A DNA stretch of 64,000 bases, from assembly GCF_029168945.1 (NCBI RefSeq), contig NC_083607.1:30675257-30739256 (forward strand). The letters are read 5' to 3'. Source of the DNA: Cannabis sativa. Lineage: Eukaryota > Streptophyta > Magnoliopsida > Rosales > Cannabaceae. The translations under genes and the position numbers were made by a program. The notes beneath the pieces are model-generated. The model was not told the DNA's origin. It did not search any database and worked only from the letters and a program-made list of their open reading frames with translations. Position 1 is the first letter of the stretch, and every line of letters begins with the position of its first letter. Below, in pieces: positions 57,577 to 64,000 of this stretch.

Positions 57577-59071
57577 ACTGGCCTCCGTGCCATGGTAATT
57601 GATTTACTTGCAAGAAATTTGGACTTTAAAACGATTGTTTGTTTGTTTTTTGATGGTATCATGTTGTATTGAGTGTTATTTTATGATTGATTGGTGTTTG
57701 TGAATATTCGTTAAAAATAATTGAATATCTGTTTCTCGAATTATTTTTATTGGATAGTATGGAAAAAATTAAGCAAGTTACTTTTTTACAGAACTCAATT
57801 TCGATTTAATTTGAATTAGTTATGATTTTTTGAAGATTCGAAAAAATCGGAGTTGTGCTGAAATTCTCATGCTGCGCGAAAATCATGCTGATTTCGCAAA
57901 CCGCCGAGAAACCTCGCCCATGCTCCTCACCTGCGCGGGCGGACGGGTATGCACATCATCCCGTCCGTACATCTCGCAATTTTTTCGTTTTTCTTCGTTT
58001 TTTCATGCTTTTTCATGGAATTAACTTTCGATTTTTTTTGTAGTTCTGTATTTATACTATTACTATTCCTAATTCAATTCTAATTATCATTTTGAATTAA
58101 TTTAATATTTTTTAAATTTAATTCAAGATATTAGTGTAATTTGAATTTGAAAATAGTTAGTATCTATCTTTTTTTGCTTAATAATCTATCTTATTTTTAA
58201 ATTTGATTCTAACTTATCTTATTTTTAAATTTAAGGTCAGATTTTAAATATTTTAAATTAAATCTTTTTTTAAATAATTTGACCTTATTTAAATTTAAAA
58301 TAAGATAACTATAATCATGTAATTTTAAAAAGATGTAAGATATTTGCTAACTTTTAAATTTTGTTATTTTATTTATTTAAATTACATTTAAAATCTGAAA
58401 AAGATATTCATTAATCTTTTTTAATTTTTTATTTAATTTTTATTTATAAAATAACATTTAAATTTTAAAAGTAGTTAGAAAATTTTAGAATGATATTTAG
58501 GTTGGTTGAAACCTAATTTTTCAAAATTGTAGGTTTAATTTTAAATTTAATTTTTTTTTTTTTTAAATTTCGAATTTTTTTCAAATTTTTTTTTAAAAAA
58601 ATTTCGAAAATTATTTTTTATTTAATTAATAATTTCGATATTAATTATTTAATTTAAAATTAAATAAATCCTACATCCAACTATCCAGCTAACCTTGTTG
58701 CAGGAGTATGTGTTTTAGCTTATGTGTAAGTTTTCAAAACCTATTATTGCTTGATTGCAAATAGCCATGGTTAACTTGTTGACAGATCCAATGATCTGAT
58801 TTTAACTCATGGCTCCCTTGGTCAAGTTAATAATTTGTAACAGGTATATTTACAATCTTCTTTCATCTGTGTATGACCTAGCAACATGATAGGACCCATC
58901 CAAAGTGTGCCTGTGTGAGCCTATGTGTTTAATTTCATTATAGATGCATATAGATTGCTGTTGCTAAATAAAATGTCATAGTTCTTGATAGATTTTATTT
59001 AGGCCCATTTAGTTTTTGGGCTTAGTCAATTAATAACAGTTATTCATTTTAAGGTTAAATTCCTCTCTTTT

Positions 59072-59163
59072 GGGCCTTGTGTGAGAGTTGGGAGCCATAG
59101 TAGTGGGTACGACATATTGAACCCAGCACCCCCTCACATGAACCACCCCAATTGTGAAGGCCC
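59072..59163 (+). other. Conserved paired island in the family-C leader
   Basis: The ends GGGCCTTGTGTGAG (59072-59085) and CTCACAT (59133-59139) plus AAGGCCC (59157-59163) can form two nested 7-bp stems. The reverse copy at 10059-10152 keeps both stems. Confidence 0.6.
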
Positions 59164-60067
59164 ATTTGCCTGATTTGAAGAACTGTACTAGGTTAATTAC
59201 ACTAGTTTAACCTAATAAAATTGATTAGCAACATAATTAATTTCATTGATTTTGAAATTAATTTAAGAAAATCATAGTTTAAAGAATTTTATATTCTAAG
59301 CTAAACTATATGTATTTTTTTGTATTTAATTAAATATAGAATTATAACCATCTAGATTCTTTCTAAAGCTTAATTTAAATTTTTCATTAAATATTCCTAT
59401 TTAAGTTGATATTTAGTTATCTACAACTAACCAACTTAAATCTGAATATCTTTTGGATTTAAAATTTCAAAAATTAAGTTGAGGAATTTTAGGCATTGGT
59501 TATTAAGATTCTTTAGATATTTTTTAAGTTAATATCTTTTTGAATATTAACTTAAAATAGAATATTTTAGATATTTTTTAGGTTAATATCTTTTCGAATA
59601 TTAACTTAAAATGGAATATCTTCAAATTAAGTGGTTACAACTTAATTTTAATTTAATTAAATCTGATTTGAAACATATTTAAGTTGATTTTTTAGATTCT
59701 TCTAAAACAACTTAACAAGATATTTTCAAATTTGTTCCATTTATTATTCGAATTTAATTAATAATTACAAATTAATTAAAGTTGATTTTTTATTTAAACC
59801 AACCTTGATTTGTAATTTTTCATTATTATATTATGGAACTTGTTCGATATTTATTTGAAATTTATTTTTCAAATTAAATAATAATTGAAAATTAATTAAA
59901 GTTGATTTTTTATTTAAACCAACTTTAGTTTGTAATTTTTCATTATTATAATATCGAATTAAAATGATTATACAAAATACATATAATATTTTTAAATAAT
60001 GAGCTTTTAATCAAGAGATATTCGATCTCCATTGTGGGTTTTACACCGCGTTTGTTTTAGTGAGTAA

Positions 60068-60355
60068 TCCTCCCTAATGGAGGAACGTTCATTAGCAATT
60101 TCCCACCGTTTAACCTCGCATGATAAGTAGTTTGTAAGTGTTTTGTATGGTATGGATCACCCTAATGGTGGCGAACTTGCAAATTATGAAACAATGGTGG
60201 AAGCTCATAAGATAGAATTGCCTTGACTCTCGCCTAAACGGGACAACGCTGAATTCCAATCTTGATCGAATAAAAGGTTGCTAGAATGGTTATCATTTTA
60301 GATGAGCTGACAACTCTATTCAATGGATGATGCTTTGACTCTCACCTAAATGGGA
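60068..60355 (+). repeat. Four hairpins with CCTAA-type loops in the family-C leader
   Basis: TCCTCC-CTAAT-GGAGGA (60068-60084), CACC-CTAAT-GGTG (60158-60170), TCTCG-CCTAAA-CGGGA (60228-60243) and TCTCA-CCTAAA-TGGGA (60340-60355). The loop is constant while stem pairs change together, for example G-C to A-T between the last two. Confidence 0.7.
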
Positions 60356-60448
60356 CACTGTATCAGTTTGTTGAAATACCTTGGAAAATAAACTATGTTA
60401 GATTTAGTATTTCTATAACATATGTTATTAATTGTTATTTTCTAAACT

Positions 60449-62719
60449 GTGTATGAATTTATGAGCCAAAACTTTACTTCTGTTTTATTGATGTGTTGTA
60501 GTGTCATTATGAATAACTTTCACCCCGATCCTCTCCTAGTTATTATCTTAGCAAAAGAACTCTATAGTGTGAAAATGCATCCTGGTAGTTGCATTAACTC
60601 GCACCTGTTGATGATGAATCTGAAGTTCCAAAAGGCAAATCTACTAGGAATTGATTTATCAAGAGAACAATGGGTCCAACTCATCCTTAATAGTCTTCCT
60701 CCGGAGTATAATGAATTTTTTATCTCTTACATGATCAATAATTCTAACTCCTCTGACATGGACAAGCTCGAAGCAGAATTACGAGCCCATGAACGGAACT
60801 TGATTGCAATGGGTCCCCCTGGGTTTGCAATCAATAATCGAAGGAAAAGGACTAGGTATGAAGGATCTAGCAAAACTGCTTCTTCAAGTACAATTATCAG
60901 ACATGATCTTCTATGTTCGAATTGTAATGAAAAGGGACATCAAGAAGAACGATGTCCGAGGCTTCTAAACAATTCAAACGAAGGTAATGCTTTTGTCTTT
61001 GAAGCATGTGTTTTAGAGAACGACAAATCCATCTGGATTGTTGATTCTGGGTCTACTAACCATGTATGTTCTTCACTGCAGTTGCTTGAAACTTGGGAAA
61101 ATCTGCTTCCCAGAGAGTTAAAGCTTAAAGTTGGCAATGGCGAATTAGTATCGGTCAAAGCTAGAGGAAAAGCCCGCATCAAGTTTCAACAAAGATTTTT
61201 AATTTTAGAAAATGTTTTATTTATTCCAAACTTTAGTAGAAACTTGATTAGTGTCTCATGTTTGCAAACACAATCTTATATATTAAATTTTTCGAGTACA
61301 AATTGTACAATTTCTCGTAATGGATTTCGAATATGTGTTGCTATAATGGAACAAGGGCTTTATGTTTTAAGACCGAGTACTCAAATCTCACTAAATAGTG
61401 AACTTTTCAGTGTAGCTAGACCTAGAAACCTCAAAAGAAAAGAGATTGATAATGATGATCAAACATATCTATGGCATTTACGTTTAGGTCATATAGGCTT
61501 TGATAGACTCAATAGGCTCACCAAAGACGGTCCATTGAAAAATGTTGTCTTAGGTGAACTGCCAGTATGCGAGTCTTGCCTAGAAGGAAAAATGACTACA
61601 CGTTCTTTCTCTGCAAAGGGAGAGCGTGCCAAAATCCAACTAGGGTTAGTGCATTCCGATGTCTGCGAACCTTTGAATGTCAAAGCCCGAGGTGGTTATG
61701 AGTATTTTGTCACTTTCATTGACGATTTCTCTAGATATAGTTTCCTTTACCTAATGCAAAAGAAATCTGAAACGTTTGAAAAGTTTCAGGAGTTTCATGC
61801 TTTGGCCCAAAACCAATTAGGTAAATCATTAAAGATCTTGCGAACTGATAGGGGTGGAGAATATATGGATATGCAGTTCAAAGATCATTTAATTGAACTT
61901 GGAATTGAATCCCAATACACTGCCCCAAGCACTCCACAACAAAATGGAGTTGCAGAAAGAAGAAATCACACTCTTTTGGAAATGGTTAGGTCTATGCTGA
62001 GTTATTCAACTCTGTCTACGTCCTTCTGGGGATATGCTATTCAGATGGCAAATGACATTTTAAATGTTGTTCCATCTAAAGCAGTCCCTAAGACGCCCGT
62101 CGAACTTTGGAATGGTCGTACACCTAGTTTACGCCATTACAGAATTTGGGGGTGCCCTGCTCATGTCTTAAGAAAGAAAGAAGGAAAACTTGAATCACGT
62201 ACCGAAGTATGCATGTTTGTCGGAAATTCTAAAGAGACTAGGGCTGGACTATTTTATAGTCACAAGGATAACAAAGTGTTTGTTTCTACAAATGCTACTT
62301 TCCTTGAAGAGAACTATATTAAAGACTACAAACCGAAAAGTAAAGTTGTTCTAGAGGAATTACTATCAGATATAAGTCCTTCCAATGTTCCGTCCTCTTC
62401 CACTCGTGAAGAAGACAATCCCACTCCCTCAGTTGAACAAACTGAGAAATCAACTACTAAAGTTTCTGTTCAGAAGATCACTGCACCTCGTTGTAGAGGG
62501 AGGGTTTCAACAAAACCTGCTCATTATGGCATGGATGGTGAAATCAATATGGTCGTAGGTGACGGTATTGAAGACGATCCATTAACCTATAAACAGGCAA
62601 TGGCTAGTGCACAACGGAAGCGATGGTCGGCCGACATGGATTCAGAAATGGATTCCATGAAAAAGAACAAAGTCTGGGAATATGTAGACGCACCTGACGA
62701 CTATCATCCGATAGGATGA
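60449..62719 (+). pseudogene. Family-C gag, protease and integrase, ends in an in-frame stop
   Basis: A 756-codon frame. Gag is short: only the C-terminal half is recognisable (LGIDLSREQWVQLILNSLPP), so the N-terminal Gag part is probably deleted. The zinc knuckle is CSNCNEKGHQEERC (about residue 155). The protease has WIVDSGSTNHVCSS (about 199). The integrase zinc finger has WHLRLGHI and CESC; the core has Asp in LVHSDVCEPL, Asp in LRTDRGGEYM and Glu in QQNGVAERRNHT. The integrase tail (TPVELWNGRTPSLRHYRIWGCP) and a linker follow, then the RT start to YHPIG, where a TGA (62717-62719) replaces a codon that is Cys in the related copia at 33970. The frame is open after the stop. Confidence 0.88.
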
Positions 62720-63816
62720 AAGTGGGTTTACAAGAAGAAAAGAGGAGCTGGAGGTGAAGTCGAAACTTTTAAAGCTAGACTTGTAGCCAAGGGTTATACC
62801 CAAAGAGAAGGCGTGGACTATGAGGAAACTTTTAGTCCTGTTTCCATGCTCAAATCCATCCGAATTCTTCTCTCCATAGCTGCTGCTTTCGATTATGAAA
62901 TCTGGCAAATGGATGTCAAGACTGCCTTCCTTAATGGGGTACTTGAAGAAACCATCTATATGGATCAACCAGAAGGTTATGTTCTTCCTGGGCAGGAAAA
63001 GAAAGTTTGCAAATTAAACAGGTCTATCTATGGACTTAAGCAAGCTTCTCGCTCATGGAACAAAAGGTTTGATGAAATCATCAAGACCTACGACTTTCTT
63101 CAGAATGAAGATGAACCTTGTGTTTACCAACTCAAGGAAGACCAAATAGTAGTATTCCTGGTCCTTTATGTTGATGACATTTTGATTATTGGAAACAATG
63201 TCAAGAAAATGACTCACATCAAGGAATGGCTCAACACTCAATTCGATATGAAAGATTTGGGTGAAGCAGCCTATGTTCTTGGTATTCAGATTATTAGAAA
63301 CCGGAAGAACAGATCTCTTGCTCTCTCTCAAACAACCTACATAGACAAAGTCTTAGAGAGATTCTCCATGAACAACACCAATGGGGCAAACATGCCTTCT
63401 AGATATGGTATTCGTCTATCTAAGGAACAGTCTCCGACTGATCCTCAAGAGACAGAGGACATGGCAAAAGTTCCTGATGCTTCTGCAGTTGGAAGTCTAA
63501 TGTATGCAATGTTATGCACTAGACCTCACATCTGTTATGCTGTTGGAATCGTGAGCAGGTATCAGTCTAATCTAGGACATGAACATTGGAATGCAGTTAA
63601 GTATATTCTGAAATACTTAAAGAGTACAAGGAATCTTGTGTTAGTCTACAAAGGTGGTGCTTTAAATCCCATAGGCTACACTGATTCAGATTTCCAGGCA
63701 AGTCTTGAAGACAGGAAATCTACATCTAGGATGGTGTTTACTCTTGGGGGTGGAGCAGTGGTTTGGAGAAGTGCTAAACAAACTGCAATATCGGACTCAA
63801 CTATGGAAGCTGAATA
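62720..63816 (+). pseudogene. Family-C reverse transcriptase and RNase H, cut by a hAT-like element
   Basis: Same frame as the ORF ending at 62719. RT motifs: [52 protein letters not shown], and the catalytic YVDD (codons from 63167). RNase H follows with IGYTDSDFQASLEDRKSTS and DSTMEAEYR. The reading is intact apart from the upstream stop until a foreign sequence starting CAGGGGTGGGCA takes over at 63817. The last part of RNase H and the 3' LTR would lie beyond the window. Confidence 0.88.
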
Positions 63817-64000
63817 CAGGGGTGGGCATCCGATCCAATCCAACCTTTTTTTCCTCATCCGATCCAATCCAATTAGTAATTGGATTTGAAAAATCATCAT
63901 CCGATCCAATCCAATTAGACCTCAAAATCCAATCCAATCCAATCCAATTTTATCCAATTACACACTTTAATTTCAATATTAACTTAAAAATATAAAGAAA
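63817..64000. mobile_element. Left end of a hAT-like non-autonomous element (partial)
   Basis: Begins CAGGGGTGGGCATCC, the style of many plant hAT termini, inside a conserved RNase H codon run. Several repeats of ATCCGATCCAATCCAA follow, then A+T-rich DNA to the window end. The right end and 8-bp duplication cannot be seen. Confidence 0.5.

Larger units (their letters stand above)
57577..60448 (+). mobile_element. Long leader of the second forward family-C element
   Basis: The primer-binding site ACTGGCCTCCGTGCCATGG (57577-57595) starts a 2.87-kb stretch without a credible ORF. It has a G+C-rich hairpin (57940-57967), long A+T-rich parts with AAGTTAATAT...ATATTAACTT hairpins (about 59530-59610), a conserved island with paired ends (59072-59163) and four CCTAA-loop hairpins (60068-60355). 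The order of blocks matches the reverse copy although many bases differ. Confidence 0.75.

Noticed and set aside
1..64000. CRISPR arrays, bacterial promoters, ribosome binding sites and tRNA or rRNA genes
   Set aside because: The sequence is plant nuclear DNA. No cloverleaf tRNA or rRNA segment was recognised, and tandem repeats lack CRISPR-type spacers.

Overview
The window is nuclear DNA of a flowering plant, almost certainly a eudicot. It is A+T-rich and consists mostly of LTR retrotransposons nested in one another. The only host gene I recognise is a plant-specific DUF641 (GIL1/IRKI-type) gene, and a copia element splits it. Bacterial-type features (operons, Shine-Dalgarno sites, CRISPR) are absent. 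I cannot name the species from sequence alone.

Layout. 1-690: a Ty3/Tat-type LTR cut by the window edge. 691-11192 and 23407-26126: reverse-oriented pieces of a Ty1/copia family with very long LTRs (about 1.85 kb) and a leader of nearly 3 kb, here called family C. These pieces are broken by a Mutator-like element (950-2388), by a pile-up of forward and reverse LTR fragments (3075-6985), and by a complete, very young Ty3/gypsy Tat element (11193-23406; 781-bp LTRs with about two differences; target duplication AGGTG). The Tat element has a decayed gag-pol on the plus strand. On the minus strand it carries an extra gene with its own TATA box and recognisable introns. 26127-28441: a 25-bp minisatellite, unassigned DNA and a MITE. 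28442-37645: the DUF641 gene, split after codon 115 by a 7.36-kb copia element (29206-36561, target duplication TAGTG). 39031-49745: a SIRE-lineage copia element (target duplication ATATT) holding two perfect family-C solo LTRs and a truncated third. 49751-52840: low-copy-looking DNA with a possible gene start. 52841-63816: two further family-C elements, the second inserted in the leader of the first. 63817-64000: the start of a hAT-like element inside the RNase H region of the second.

No autonomous element is intact. Each pol region carries stop codons, frameshifts or deletions, so the reverse transcriptase and integrase here are relics or were supplied in trans. The most interesting layer is RNA structure. 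Four different LTR families carry arrays of short hairpins in transcribed non-coding parts: CCTAA-loop hairpins and a conserved long stem in the family-C leader, GGGA-loop hairpins in the SIRE LTR, CAAA-loop hairpins before gag in the DUF641-inserted copia, and hairpin repeats between the convergent genes of the Tat element. The split DUF641 gene and the antisense gene of the Tat element are the other two main points.
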